Source: Rhinopithecus roxellana (lineage: Eukaryota; Chordata; Mammalia; Primates; Cercopithecidae). From it: 64,000 bases of DNA. The position numbers were made by a program, and so were the translations under genes. The first letter of the stretch is position 1; each line of letters begins with the position of its first letter. The DNA lies in assembly GCF_007565055.1 (NCBI RefSeq), contig NC_044567.1, forward strand, positions 53,034,260 through 53,098,259, given 5' to 3'. The notes beneath the pieces are model-generated. The model saw only the letters and a list, made by a program, of their open reading frames with translations. It ran no database searches and was not told the DNA's origin. Of the stretch, positions 45,991 through 57,474 are shown piece after piece.

Positions 45991-46529
45991 CTGATCTGGC
46001 CGCTTTGGCCCCAGATTTGATTGACTTTCTCAGTCTGCTGCTTAGCTGACTTGCTCAGATTACCCCTTCACTGCCCTTCTCAATTGAATCTTTTGTTTCA
46101 TGGATCCCATTTCTTCTTTTTTTCTTGGTTGATTTTCTCCTTCATCCTAGAGTAATGTCTTAGGGTATGTGGCAGTTAAATCCTTAGTCTATTTATGATG
46201 TAAGGTGCTTTTATTCTTCCCTTATACTTGATTGATGCTTGGTTTCTAATATTATAGGGAGAAAATCAAATTTACGTAGAATTTATATTTTACCATTTAT
46301 TATTGCTGATGTGAAAATTGATGCTAGGTTGATTCTTTTCCATTTTTAGGTGACTTGTTCTTTTTTCCCTTTTCTTTTTTTCCCCCATTGTCTTTAGGTT
46401 CTTTTCTTTATTGTTGGTCTTTGGAAATTTCACAGAGTTGTGTGAACTCTTTTGAATTTGCCAAATTAAAATTTGCTTTAATTTTAAAGACTACCAGCCC
46501 TGGGAAATTTTCCTTTTAAATTGTTTTGA
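45991..46529. other. Single-copy intronic stretch
   Basis: T-rich; no repeat family recognised. Confidence 0.5.
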
Positions 46530-46846
46530 GGCTGGACGTGGTAGCTTATGCCTGTAATCCCAGCACTTTGGGAGGCCGAGGCAGTTGAGTTACTTGAGGC
46601 CGGGAATTCGAGATCAGCCTGGGCGACATGGTGAAACCCAGTCTACACAAAGTACAAAAATTAGCTGGGTGTGGTGATGTGCACATGTAGTCCTAGACGC
46701 TCCAGAGGCTGAGGTGGGGGGATTGATTGCATGAGCTCAGGTGTTCAAGCCTGCAGTGAGCTATGATCACCACTACACTTCAGCCCAGGCAACAGAGTGA
46801 GACCCTATCTCAAAAAAAAAAAAAAAAAAAAGAAAAAGAAAAAGAA
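46530..46846 (+). mobile_element. AluJ/S
   Basis: Diverged copy ('ggctggacgtggtagcttat') with an A-rich tail broken by GA. Confidence 0.9.
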
Positions 46847-47030
46847 GTGACAGTCTGGGGAAAAAAGAAATGGTATTTATGTCATTCAAAGCTGTATGGT
46901 TATATGGCTATATGGAAGACAAAGCAGATACTAAACTGAAAGTAAGGGTTGGAGGAAGAGGTGTCATTTAAATTCCAAAATGAAGGAGTAATTGTTTTTG
47001 GCACCAATACCCACACTAGCAGTTCTTTTA

Positions 47031-47334
47031 TTTATTTTTTGGTTTTTCTGAGACAGAGTCTCACTCTGTCGCCCAGGCTGGAATGCAGTGGCGCAATCTC
47101 GGCTCACTGCAACCTCTGCCTCCCGAGTTCAAGCGATTCTCCCACCTCAGCCTCCTGAGTAACAGGGATTGTAGACGTGTGCCACCATGCCTGGCTAATT
47201 TTTTTGTATTTTTAGTAGAGATGGGGGTTTCACCATGTTGGCCAGGCTGGTCTTGAACTCCTGACTTCAGGTGATCCACTTGCCTCTGCCTCCCAAAGTG
47301 CTGGGATTACAGGCTTGAGCCACTGCATCCAGCC
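47031..47334 (-). mobile_element. AluS with target-site duplication
   Basis: CTAGCAGTTCT occurs just before the tail and again after 'gcatccagc'. Confidence 0.94.
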
Positions 47335-47482
47335 TAGCAGTTCTAATTATAGTATTCTTCAGTATATTTATACAAAATTTATATATTATCATTATTATTT
47401 TGGGAAAGTTAACATTTTGGATGTAGGTGAGGGAAAATGTTGAGTATACAGACTTTCAGTTAATCTCTATTTTCAGTCCCTC

Positions 47483-47766
47483 TTTTTTTTTTTTGAGAGA
47501 CGGAGTCTTGCTCTGTCGCTCAGGCTGGAGTGCAGTGGTGGGATATTGGCTCTCAGGTTCAAGCGATTCTCCCGCCTCAGCTTCCCAAGTAGCTGGGACT
47601 CCAGGTGTGCGCCACCATGTCCAGCTGATTTTTGTATCTTTTAGTTGAGATGGGTTTCATCATGGTGGCCAGGCTGGTGTTGAAATCCTGATCTCAGGTG
47701 ATCCTGAGGTCCTGCCTCGGCCTCCCAAAGTGCTGAGATTATAGGTGTGAGCCACCATGCACGGCC
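47483..47766 (-). mobile_element. AluS-like
   Basis: Has a 15-base loss in the left part ('gatattggctctcaggttc'); ends 'ccaccatgcacggcc'. Confidence 0.92.
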
Positions 47767-47861
47767 TCAGCCCCACTTTTTATTCAGGCTCTTCTCAGAT
47801 ACGCCATTTCCAAATTTTAGCTTCTTTAGGCCTCTGTTTAATAGACCCTTTTCCCTTTGTT

Positions 47862-47940
47862 TTCACTCTCCCCCAACTCCTCTCTCTCTTGCTCTCTCTC
47901 TCTCCTTCCCTTCTCTTCCCCTCCCCTCATTACCCCACTG
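47862..47940. repeat. CT-rich tract
   Basis: 'ctctctcttgctctctctct' and surrounding C/T-rich sequence. Confidence 0.85.
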
Positions 47941-48141
47941 TTCTCTTCCATTTTTGCATGTCAGGCAGTGACAGTGATAATTGTCATCTGTTTTTCTCTA
48001 CACTAGAAATGGTACTTAGTATCATCTCAATATGATGCATCCCACTTACCTACCTTACGTTGCAGACACGTTTATGTTTATATTCTGGTAGTTTCCAATA
48101 GGGAGAGTTGGTAATCCTTCAGATTAGCAACTGAATGTCTT

Positions 48142-48249
48142 TTCTTTCTTCCTTCCCTTTCCCTTTCCCTTTCCCTTTCCTTTCCCTTTCCCTTTCCCTT
48201 TCCCTTTCCCTTTCCTTTCCTTTCTTCTTTTCTTTCTTTTCTTCTTTCT
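48142..48249. repeat. (TTTCCC)n hexanucleotide array in an Alu tail
   Basis: The core 48155-48216 has nine CCC tracts, most spaced by TTT. It lies between the left target-site duplication (CTGAATGTCTT, 48131-48141) and the Alu body, so it replaced the poly(A) tail. The minus strand reads GGGAAA repeats. Confidence 0.93.
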
Positions 48250-48528
48250 TTTTTTTTTTTGAGACAGAATCTTGCTCTGTCGCCCAGGCTGCCATGCAGT
48301 GGCGCCATCTCAGGTCACAGCAACCTCCGCCTCCCCGGTTCAGGTGATTTTCCTGCCTCAGCCTCCTGAGTAGCTAGGATTACAGGCATGGGCCACCACG
48401 CCTGGCTAATTTTTGTACTTTTACTTTCAGCATATTGGTCAGGCTGATCTCAAACTCCGGACTTCATGATTCACCCACCTCAGCCTCGCAACGTGCTGGG
48501 ATTATAGCCATGAGCCACGGCACCTGGC
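48250..48528 (-). mobile_element. AluS with expanded tail
   Basis: The body starts at 'tttttttttgagacagaatc' and ends 'ccacggcacctggc'. The right duplication CTGAATGTCTT is at 48529-48539. Confidence 0.94.
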
Positions 48529-48539
48529 CTGAATGTCTT

Positions 48540-48838
48540 ATTTGTGTATTTTAACTTTCTTTTTCAGTGTAATACAAAACTATAAACGTTCTTTTGTGAC
48601 CTTTTTCTTTTTTAAAGATAATTTTTAATGTAGAGGGAATTTGCATAGGAGATTTCTGCCTGTATATCCTGGTAGTGTCTTGCAAAAGTATGTCTAACTG
48701 CTTTCTACCTTATCAGCTTTATAATATTTTTGAAGTGGATAAGTCACCAAGGGATTACATTCAAAATTAAAATAAATATTTAAGATTATAAAGAGGAGTT
48801 TGCATGAAATCACTTGATACTGCTTTTTTAATCTACAG
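48540..48838. other. AT-rich stretch before exon 5
   Basis: Single-copy; contains the acceptor 'tgctttttttaatctacag'. Confidence 0.6.
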
Positions 48839-48925
48839 AAAGAATGGAGGGAAGATAGAAATGGAGAATTTAAAAGAAAAGTTGCCCGCTGTGTAAGAAA
48901 AAGCCAAGAGACTGCTTTTGAGTGA
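48839..48925 (+). CDS. UBE2G1: UBE2G1 exon 5, coding part (codons 143-170 and stop)
   Basis: Last coding exon. The acceptor ends in ATCTACAG. The frame starts cleanly at Lys143 and encodes KEWREDRNGEFKRKVARCVR followed by KSQETAFE and TGA at 48923-48925, giving the known full length of 170 residues when joined to the 15 residues encoded upstream of the window. This is the basic C-terminal helix of the UBC domain, with no extra tail, which fits the compact class I E2 architecture. The exon continues 37 bases past the stop before a splice donor, so the gene carries an intron in its 3' UTR. Confidence 0.97.
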   Translation, partial: KEWREDRNGEFKRKVARCVRKSQETAFE

Positions 48926-48962
48926 CATTTATTTAGCAGCTAGTAACTTCACTTATTTCAGG
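48926..48962 (+). other. UBE2G1: UBE2G1 3' UTR, first segment (end of exon 5)
   Basis: These 37 bases lie between the TGA stop and the donor. The text reads TTCAGG|GTAAGT, and joining CAGG to GTCTCC at 59260 matches the UBE2G1 mRNA as I recall it. A CAG|GGTAAG alternative one base upstream is weaker. The stop-to-junction distance is below the 50-55 nt usually needed to trigger nonsense-mediated decay. Confidence 0.88.
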
Positions 48963-49308
48963 GTAAGTTTATTTTAAATATCATACTTTTGGTTTTTTGT
49001 ATCATATTAGTTTTTGGAAATTGTGTGATTTGGGTATTTGAATTACATGTTTTCATGGACTTCATTTTTTAATGGTATTATCCAGTAGTCTGGTTCTTAA
49101 AACTACTGTATAATCTGCTTGCTTTTCTCCTAAGACATCAACTGTTTTTGACTAGATATTCTGCTTTCATATGGTTGGTATGCTGATGGCCTATTTCTTT
49201 TCACTGATGGTAAAGTTTCTAATAATAAGGTTCTTATTTCAGTGTAGTTTCTTTGTTTGACTTTTTGATCTAGCATCCTGATCACTTGGGCACTAATGTT
49301 TCTTATAT

Positions 49309-49601
49309 CTTTTTTTGTTTTTGAGATGAGTCTCGCTCTGTTGCCCAGGCTGGAGTACAGTGGCGCGATCTCGGCTCACTGCAAGCTCTGCCCCCGGGCT
49401 CACGCCATTCTCCTGCCTCAGCCTCCCCAGTAGCTGGGACTACAGCACCTGCTACCTCGCCTGGCTAATTTTTTGTATTTTTAGTAAAGATGGACTTTTC
49501 ACAGTGTTAGCCAGGATGATCTCCATCTCCTGACCTCCTGATCCACCCGCCTCGGCCTCCCAAAGTGCTGGGATTATAGGCATGAGCCACCATTCCCGGC
49601 C
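49309..49601 (-). mobile_element. AluS/Y with target-site duplication
   Basis: TCTTATATCT at 49301-49310 and again from 49602. Head shortened ('gagatgagtctcgctctg'). Confidence 0.94.
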
Positions 49602-49682
49602 TCTTATATCTTCATATACTGTATTATGTAGGGTATAGGCAAGACTATTAGCCATCTATCTATTCCTTTAAGGTTGGTCTTC

Positions 49683-49990
49683 TGGCCGGGCGCAGTGGCT
49701 CACACCTGTAATCCCAGCACTTTGAGAAGCCGAGGTGGGTGGAACACCTGAAGTCAGGAGTTCGAGACTAGCCTGGACAACATGGTGAAACCCTGCCTCT
49801 ACTAAAAATACAAAAATTAGCTGGGCATGGTGGCGTGCACCTGTAATCCCAGCTACTCAGGAGGCTGAGGGAGGAGAATCACTTGAATCTGGGAGGTGAA
49901 GCTTGCAGTGAGCCAACATCATGCCATAGCACTCCAGCCTGGACAACAGAGCAAGACTCTATCTCAAAAAACAGCAAAAAACAAAAAAAA
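49683..49990 (+). mobile_element. AluS with target-site duplication
   Basis: GTTGGTCTTCT before the head and again after the A-rich tail. Confidence 0.94.
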
Positions 49991-51133
49991 GTTGGTCTTC
50001 TATCTCCTTGGTCTTTACAGATAGGGCCAGTAGTAAAAACTTCCCTTTCATTGTATAACATCTGTCTATAGATTTATGTTAGGTCTAGAAAGGAGTCAAA
50101 GATAGAAGGCACCCATCTACCTTAGAAGAGGAAATAATATAGATTAATTGCCCACATGTGGGTTATTTGGTCTCTTCTTTTAAAAAATTAAATATTGAAA
50201 TGATAGAAACTGAAATGAAGACTATCCTTTCGGGGGTCATTTCTATAGTTTGTTACTATAGAAGTTTTCTGAAGGCTTAGAGCACCAAAGGTTACAACAT
50301 CGAGCTTGTTTCAAATTCAGCTGCTCTGATTCAGCAAGCTGCAACAGTTAAAAACATAGCAGAAAATATTTATTTAGTATCTGTGTCTCTGAAAAAGGAA
50401 TAGTTCTGCAGGTTTGTGAATAACGTCTAAGAGTTGTCCAGCTACAGAAACAAGATGCCAGATGATTCATAAGACATATTTGTGACATTTAAATTATGCA
50501 ATAAAAGACCTGTTGATTTGTGAGGGTTAAGGGAGAAACAAATACAGTGTCCAAAAAAATCACACTTCATGATACATCTTGAATCTACCTATTTTAAGAA
50601 AACGAACATTACCATTATCTTCTGTCCCCTACAGGCCACTGCTTTCTTCTCTCTCTTTCTCAGATTCCTAATTCTGGGTTTACTATTGCTTTTCTTCATA
50701 ATTTTACCAAATTTGCATTTTTAAACAATGTATTTCATGATTTTGAACTGTTGATATGTGGAATGATAATGAATGTATTCTTCTGTTACTTTTATTGCTC
50801 ATCATTCTTCAGGTTGATCTGTGTTGTTGCAAATAGGTATATTTCACGAGTGTGCTGTTTCATTTGGTAAATTACCGCTCTACTCCTTACTGCCATTGCA
50901 GTTATTTTCTGAATTGGTGTAGGGGTGTTTTTTCTTTTTCTGTGATAGAGAGTGGCTCTCCTTGTTTCCTGATTTGCATGTACTGTTAAGAGTTTCTCTA
51001 GGGTATATACTTAGGGGTGGAATTGTTAAATCAAGGGTACACGTATGTCATTTTGACTAGATAATGCCAAATTATTTTCTAAAGTGTTCCTTCTTTACAT
51101 AGTCCCATTGGCAAGGATAAATGTTCCCTTTGC
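49991..51133 (-). mobile_element. Intronic stretch ending in an old L1 fragment
   Basis: 50930-51130 ('gggtatatacttaggggtgg', 'aaattattttctaaagtgtt') is the reverse complement of an old L1 3' region, and 50640-50930 may be its continuation. The part before 50640 is unassigned single-copy sequence. Confidence 0.6.
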
Positions 51134-51434
51134 GGCCGGGTGCAGTGGCTCATGCCTGTAATCCCAGCACTTTGGGAGGCTGAAGCAGATGGATCACAAG
51201 GTCAGGAGTTCAAGACCAACCTGGCCAATATGGTGAAACCCTGCCTCTTCTAAAAATATAAAAAATTAGCCAGGTTCGGTGGCAGGCGCTTGTTGTCCCA
51301 GTTACTCAGGAGGCTGAGGCAGGAGAATCGCTTGAACCTGGGAGGCAGAGGTTGCAGTGAGCTGAGATCGGGCCACTGCATTCCAGCCTGGGCAACGAGA
51401 GCAAAACTCCGTTCCCCCCCCCCAAAAAAAAAAG
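51134..51434 (+). mobile_element. AluS
   Basis: First of two tandem sense Alus; tail preceded by a C9 run (ttccccccccccaaaa). Confidence 0.93.
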
Positions 51435-51440
51435 ATTCCT

Positions 51441-51742
51441 GGCCGGGCACGGTGGCTCACACCTGTAACCCAGCACTCTGGGAGGTGGACAGATCACCTG
51501 AGGTCAGGGGTTCGAGATCAGCCTGGCCAACATGGCGAATTCCCATCTCTACTAAAAAATACAAAAATTAGCTGGGCACGGTGGCTTGCACCTGTAATGC
51601 CAGCTACTCGGGAGGCTAAGGCTAGAGAATCGCTTGAACCTAGGAGGTAGAGGTTGCAGTGAGCCAAGATTGCACCACTGCCTTCCAGCCTGGGTGACAG
51701 AGCAAGACTCTGTCCCAAAAGAAAAAGAAAAAAAAAGAAAGA
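51441..51742 (+). mobile_element. AluS in tandem
   Basis: AAGATTCCT/AAGATTCCC lies on both sides, so it inserted right behind the previous Alu's tail. Confidence 0.93.
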
Positions 51743-51810
51743 TTCCCTTTGCTTCATATACTCAATAATATTTGAGATTATCAGACATCTGAAAGATTAT
51801 CAATCTGACT

Positions 51811-52008
51811 TGGCTCATGCCTGTAATCCCAGTATTTTGGGATCTCATCTCAGTGGGCAGATTACTTGACATCAGGAGTTCAAGACCAGCCTGGTCCATG
51901 TGGTTGAAACCCCGTCTCTACCAAAAAATACAAAAGTTACCAAGGCATAGCGGTACACTCCTATAGTCCCAGCTACTTGGGAGGCTGAAGCAAGATAATT
52001 GCTTGAAC
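51811..52008 (+). mobile_element. Partial Alu
   Basis: Starts inside the left arm ('ttggctcatgcctgtaatcc') and stops at 'aattgcttgaaccc'. It has no tail. Confidence 0.85.
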
Positions 52009-52203
52009 CCTCTCAATCTGGATATTGTGGACTTAGTATGCATTGCCCTAGTTACCAATGAAATTGCATATCGTTTCATGTGTTTGACCATTGAGGTTTT
52101 CTCTGCGAAATGCATGTTCAGGTTTTTAGACTACTTTTTTCGTTTGTTGATTTGTATACTTGTTCTTCTATTTTCTTTATGGTATCCTTTGGACAAACTG
52201 AGG

Positions 52204-52206
<3 letters not shown>

Positions 52207-52247
<41 letters not shown>
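52207..52247. repeat. (AT)n microsatellite
   Basis: About 20 AT units lying between the left target-site duplication and the T-run of the following Alu monomer. Confidence 0.95.
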
Positions 52248-52248
<1 letters not shown>

Positions 52249-52252
<4 letters not shown>

Positions 52253-52408
52253 TTTTTTTTTTTGGGCAGAGTTTCACTCTGTCGCTCAGGCTGGAGCGCA
52301 GTGGTTCAGTCTCAGCTCACTACAGCCTCCGCCTCCTGGGTTCATGCAATTCTCGTGCCTCAGCCTCCCAAAGTGCTGGGATTACAGGCATGAACCACCG
52401 CACCCGGC
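52249..52408 (-). mobile_element. Alu monomer with target-site duplication
   Basis: CTGAGGTTC at 52198-52206 and 52409-52417. It has only one arm, ending 'ccaccgcacccggc'. Confidence 0.88.
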
Positions 52409-52739
52409 CTGAGGTTCTTAATTTTAATGCAGGTGAACTTATTAGTCTTTTCCTTTATGGATTTTACTTTTCGTTTCTTAGCTAGAAAGCCTGCTCTTTT
52501 TTTAACCACCAAAAATCTGTTTTGCCTTTCATATTTGGGTTGAATCCACTGAAACTGATTTTTGTGTATGGTATGAGGTAGAGGTTGAACATTCACCCCA
52601 CTTTTCCCCTGATGTATAACTGTTGACTATACCATTTATTGACAAGTCCTTGCTTTCACCACTGGTACACAGTGCTTGTTATGTTACAAAATCAGATTTC
52701 CAACACATCAACCAGTGTGTATTGATCTGTTTTGGGCTT

Positions 52740-53041
52740 TTTTTTTTTTTTTTTTTTTTTTTTTTTGAGATGGAGTTTTGCTCTCATTGCCCAGGCTGGA
52801 GTGCAACGGCGTGATCCCGGCTCACTGCAACCTCCACCTCCCAGGTGCAAGCAATTATCCTGCCTCAGCTTCCCAAGTAGCTGGGATTACAGGTGTATAC
52901 TACCACTCCTGGCTTATTGTATATTTTTTAGTAGAGATGGGTTTCACCATGTTGGTGTCTTGAACTCCTGTCTTCAAGTGATCCACCTGCCTCGGCCTCC
53001 CAAAGTGCTGGGATTACAGGCGTGAGCCACAGTGCCTGGCC
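52740..53041 (-). mobile_element. AluS
   Basis: T27 tail. The right arm lost about 15 bases ('accatgttggtgtcttgaac'). Confidence 0.93.
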
Positions 53042-53380
53042 ATGGGCACTTGTCTTTTTCAACGGTTGGCTTATCTTAATTTTAATTTATTATTTTTGTG
53101 ATTAAATGTATCAAATGTGAAGGTTTAAGTCAGAAGTAAAGCTAAAGTCTATCCACCATTTATCCTGTTTTCATGTTTGATGTCTCTGGTTTCTAGAAAA
53201 AATTTAGATGTGCTTTTAGATCTTCTTATTATAACCAGAAGTGCTCCCCTTTACTATGAGATATACCATGCAGTCTAAAAATTATTCCTATTTTCACTAT
53301 CTTTTTAAAATCTGCTAGGGAAGTAAATCCTCATTAAGTACCTAAACCAATCGTTAGTTGAACTAAAAGTGTAATCATTT
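53042..53380. other. Intronic stretch, unassigned
   Basis: AT-rich; may be the L1 remnant's continuation, but I cannot place it. Confidence 0.4.
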
Positions 53381-53394
53381 AAAAATTGGATTAA

Positions 53395-53709
53395 GGCCGG
53401 GCGTGGTGGCTCAAGCCTGTAATCCCAGCACTTTGGGAGGCCGAGACGGGCGGATCACGAGGTCAGGAGATCGAGACCATCCTGGCTAACACAGTGAAAC
53501 CCCGTCTCTACTGAAAAATACAAAAAAACTAGCCGGGCGAGGTGGCGGGCGCCTGTAGTCCCAGCTACTCGGGAGGCTTAGGCAGGAGAATGGCGTGAAC
53601 CTGGGAGGCGGAGCTTGCAGTGAGCTGAGATCCGGCACTGCACTCCAGCCTGGGTGACAGCCAGACTCCATCTCAAAAATAAAATAAAATAAAATAAAAA
53701 ATAAAAAAT
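53395..53709 (+). mobile_element. AluY with (TAAAA)n tail and 14-bp target-site duplication
   Basis: AAAAATTGGATTAA at 53381-53394 and 53710-53723. The body is nearly intact and the tail is an AAAAT array. Confidence 0.96.
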
Positions 53710-53799
53710 AAAAATTGGATTAAATATACATCACACCAAAATCTGTGACTTCACTTGTGTGTTCTAACAATGGGTTATACTCAGAGTATAGTACGCTAG

Positions 53800-54025
53800 C
53801 TTGTCCAGCCTGCAGCCTGTGGGCCACATGTATCCCAGGACAGCTTTGAATGCAGCCCAGCACAAATTCGTAAAATTTCTTAAAACATTAAGATTTCTTT
53901 TTCTTTTTTCCTTTTTAAGTTCATCAGCTAAGATTAGTGTCAGTGTATTTTGTGTGGCCCCAGACAATTTGTCTTCCAGTGTGGTTCAGGGAAGCCAAAG
54001 GATTGGGCAACCCTGCTATATCAAA
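53800..54025. mobile_element. DNA transposon remnant (MER-type, probably hAT)
   Basis: Starts 'cttgtccagcctgcagcctg' and ends 'ccaaaggattgggcaaccct', a common medium-reiterated element. I do not trust my memory of its name. Confidence 0.7.
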
Positions 54026-54144
54026 TGCTTAAATAAATGAGTTTGTCTTCTTTTTATTGAGATGTGCACCTAATTTTTAAATGTCATTGTCATTTCACGA
54101 TTTTTTTGTATTTAGGCTTTATACCATGGAAACCTGTTTCCTTA

Positions 54145-54381
54145 GGCCGGGCACGGTGGCGCATGCATGTAATCCCAGCACTTTGGGAGGCCAAGATGGG
54201 TGGATCACTTGAGGTCAGGAGCAAGACCAGCCTGGCCAACATGGTGCGTGGTGGCGGGTGCCTGTAATCCCAGCTACTTGGGAGGCTGAGGCAGGAGAAT
54301 CACTTGAATCCCGGAGGCGGAGGTTGCAGTAGGCAGAGGCAGTGAGCCAAGAGACTGAGACTCCGTCTCAAAAAAAAAAAA
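54145..54381 (+). mobile_element. Alu with internal deletion
   Basis: 'caacatggtgcgtggtggcg' joins the left arm end to the right arm start, losing about 40 bases. Flanks share ACyTGTTTCC. Confidence 0.92.
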
Positions 54382-54631
54382 GTATAAAGATACTTGTTTC
54401 CCCAAGTCCGGCTTTGTAGACTGAATAGTCAGCAGCCTCACCTGTCTCTTGTCGGAGGCTGGCTTTTCTCACAGCTTTGTCACCGTGCACTTTCTGAGTA
54501 CTTTTTGTGTTTTCAGTCACGCGATGGGGCATAGATGTGAACGCAAACTCAGTATAAACACTTGAAAAATGTATAGTCTGTCTGGGCTGAACTGAAAATG
54601 AAAGCAATTTAAGATTGTTTGAAAATACATC

Positions 54632-54938
54632 TGGCCGGGCGCGGTGGCTCAAGCCTGTCATCCCAGCACTTTGGGAGGCCGAGGCGGGCGGATCACGAGG
54701 TCAGGAGATCGAGACCATCCTGGCTAACACGGTGAAACCCCGTCTCTACTGAAAAATACAAAAAAACTAGCCGGGCGAGGTGGCGGGCGCCTGTAGTCCC
54801 AGCTACTCGGGAGGCTGAGGCAGGAGAATGGCGTGAACGCGGGAGGCGGAGCTTGCAGGGAGCTGAGAACCGGCCACTGCACTCCAGCCTGGGCGACAGA
54901 GCGAGACTCCGTCTCAAAAAAAAAAAAAAAAAAAAAAA
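54632..54938 (+). mobile_element. AluY
   Basis: Nearly intact young copy with A24 tail; AAAATACAT on both sides. Confidence 0.95.
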
Positions 54939-55224
54939 TACATATTTATCTACATTCAAGTCCATGAGCCACACATATTTTCTCAAAATGCATGGATTAC
55001 TGTGGATGCTGCTTGGCCCAGGCTTTATCTCACATTTTGTTAGTGTTTACACCTCACCCTATATAGAGATTATTAGTTTCTTATACCTTATGTTCTAATT
55101 CAGCTGTGGGGTAGGAAGAATAGAGAGGAAAAGGAAACAAATCCTCCCCTTGGCACAGATCAGCACCATGGCTACTGTATACCACTGGAAAGGAGGGCTC
55201 TGCTCTGCATTAAGGCTAGAGGGA

Positions 55225-55862
55225 CTGTATTCGTTCTTTATTGCTACCTAACAAATTACTAAAACGTAGTGGCTTGAAACAACATTTATTATCTCATGAT
55301 TTCGATGGCCATGGGATCTGGGTGTGACTTGGTTGACTCCAGGTCCCTCACAAGGCTGTGGTCAAGGTGTTGACTCAACTGGGGTGCATCTGCTTCCAAG
55401 CACGACTGAGTTCCTCCTCACTGCCTGTTGGCTAGAGTTCTCCCTCAGTTCTGTCTCCTGCAGGCCTCTCTGTAAGTCAGTTCACAACATGGCAGTTGGC
55501 TTCATCAGAGGGAGCAGGTGAGAGAGGGTGAGCCCGGTGTCGGCAGACTGCCATGAGGGAAGCAGTCGTTCCCAAGCTTCTGGAATCCCTGGTGCTGAGC
55601 TGCATTCGGTGACTAGTGGATTAGGTGGGTGGAGTTGGGTTGGTACAGAGGCCTGGTCAAGTGGCTCTTTTGTCTTGTTTGGGAATTCTCGGGAAGGTCA
55701 TTCTAACATAGTATTAACTGAGGCCTGTGTTTCAACTACCTTGAATTAGTTTATCTTCTCCCTTTGTCTAAGCTTGCATCCCTCACTCTTGTTTTTGAGA
55801 GCACCTCCTGACAAACCTCAAATCTCTGCCTCAGAATCCGTTTCCTAGGGAACTGACCCAGA
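55225..55862. mobile_element. LTR-like repeat (ERVL/MaLR type suspected)
   Basis: 'gtattcgttctttattgcta', 'gtggcttgaaacaac', 'ttcacaacatggcagttggc' follow the order of a common TG...CA repeat that I believe is an ERVL/MaLR-class LTR. It has no coding part. The family name is uncertain. Confidence 0.5.
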
Positions 55863-56111
55863 GTAAGTACTATGTATTGTGTAACTCAGCACAGTAAGGT
55901 AGAAGGCTGCCTGCCTTACCTAGTTGCAGATGTGGGGCATGAATCCATAGTAATTTCTCACACATTTGCAAAGGCACTGTCCTCTTGGGGAAGGAGGGAA
56001 CACATAGAATGCGACAGATACATTATACTGGCCTGTAAAGAGCTGTTTGTCTAGTCAGGTAGACCAAGCATAAAATAAAGTAAGGTTAAACCACATTAAA
56101 AACTTCAGTGG
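55863..56111. other. Single-copy intronic stretch
   Basis: No feature recognised. Confidence 0.5.
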
Positions 56112-56373
56112 AGGCCAGGGGCAGTGGCTCATGCCTGTAATCCCAGCACTTTTGGAGGCCGAGGTGGGTGGGTGGGAGTTTGAGACCAACATGGCAAAAC
56201 CGCTTTCTACTAAAAATAGAAAAAAGTTAGCTGGTGTGGTGGTGCGCGACTGTAATCCCAGCTACTCGGGAGGCTGAGGCAGGAGAATCAATTCAACCTG
56301 GGAGACGGAGATTGCACCACTGCACTCCAGCCCGAGTGACAGAGGGCGACTCTGTCTCCAAAAAACAAAAAAA
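56112..56373 (+). mobile_element. Alu with deletions
   Basis: ACTTCAGTGG / GCTTCAGTGG on both sides; lost about 20 bases in each arm. Confidence 0.92.
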
Positions 56374-57011
56374 GGCTTCAGTGGGATTAGAAGCAGACCA
56401 TGACTCAATTTTGGGTGTTAGAAGTAGGGCTGCTGGTGACATTGCAAGTCTCCAGAGTAGAGATGAAGATCTGTTTGGTGTAGAGAGAGCAGTACTTACC
56501 AGAGTCAAGGACAACAGCTTGGAAACTGCACATTTAGGGGACAGGAGGAAGAGACAGACTGGCTTGGTAACACGCAGGAGAGTTAGGAGAGTGAGTTCTC
56601 ACAGAGAGCTCAGAAAGGAAGTTGGTGTTAGAGCTGCTCACCAATCTCATGGCAGAAGAGGAGGAGCAGCACGGCCCCAGTGCGGGAGAAGAAGTCAGTG
56701 GATTGGTGACGGGTCAGGAGTACACTGGGTGACTGTGTAGGGCGATTTGGAACTTTTGGAAGCATTTTTTTGTGAAGGGTAATGGGGAAAATTTCATTGG
56801 TATTGGCTGTTTTCACTTACGAGATCATTGAAACACTTCAGATCATTGAAATACTTGCCTGTGATTGAAGAATTACTTTTATTTTTGTCATTAACATCAA
56901 AAAGTGGCTTCTGTTTGGGAGCGCATTGGTCTGTTTTATATATTTTTAAAGATCTTTTTAGAAGATTAGGTTTTGTAGCCATATGGAAAATTAAATACTT
57001 CACTCTAGTTT
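56374..57011. other. Unassigned intronic stretch
   Basis: Purine-rich near 56530-56690; no repeat family or gene recognised. Confidence 0.45.
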
Positions 57012-57021
57012 TAGAAATATT

Positions 57022-57318
57022 CTTTTTTTTTTTTTTTGAGACGGAGTCTTGCTCTGCTGCCCAGGCTGGAGTGCAGTGGCCGGCTCTCAGCTCACTGCAA
57101 GCTCCGCCTCCCGGGTTCACGCCATTCTCCTGTCTCAGCCTCCCGAGTAGCTGGGACTACAGGCGCCCGCCTCGTCGCCCGGCTAGTTTTTGTATTTTTT
57201 AGTAGAGACGGGGTTTCACCGTATTAGCCAGGATGGTCTCGATCTCCTGACCTCATGATCCGCCCGTCTCGGCCTCCCAAAGTGCTGGGATTACAGGCTT
57301 GAGCCACCGCGCCCGGCC
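57022..57318 (-). mobile_element. AluY with target-site duplication
   Basis: TAGAAATATT at 57012-57021 and 57319-57328; young variants throughout. Confidence 0.96.
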
Positions 57319-57474
57319 TAGAAATATTAATAAATGGAATAAGACACTCAAGTTCTTTGGTGGTAAACCATCTCCAGATTTTTAGGTTAAAAAGCAGGCA
57401 TAATTATGAGAAAATTTGAGGCAAATGACCGGTGCAATTGATATAATTTCAATTAATATTGAAACATAAATTCT

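Larger units (their letters stand above)
41870..48838 (+). other. UBE2G1: UBE2G1 intron 4
   Basis: GT-AG intron of 6,969 bases, phase 0. A TATG/TGTG-rich stretch and an Alu monomer follow the donor closely. Near the acceptor end lies a TTTCCC hexanucleotide array within an Alu tail. Confidence 0.95.
52009..52739 (-). mobile_element. Old L1 ORF2 fragment, split by an Alu monomer
   Basis: 52090-52200 and 52430-52735 ('ttttgtgtatggtatgaggt', 'ataccatttattgacaagtc') are the reverse complement of L1M ORF2. Confidence 0.72.

Noticed and set aside
47747..48035. Two overlapping frames rich in Leu/Ser/Pro
   Set aside because: Caused by the CT-rich tract and an Alu end.
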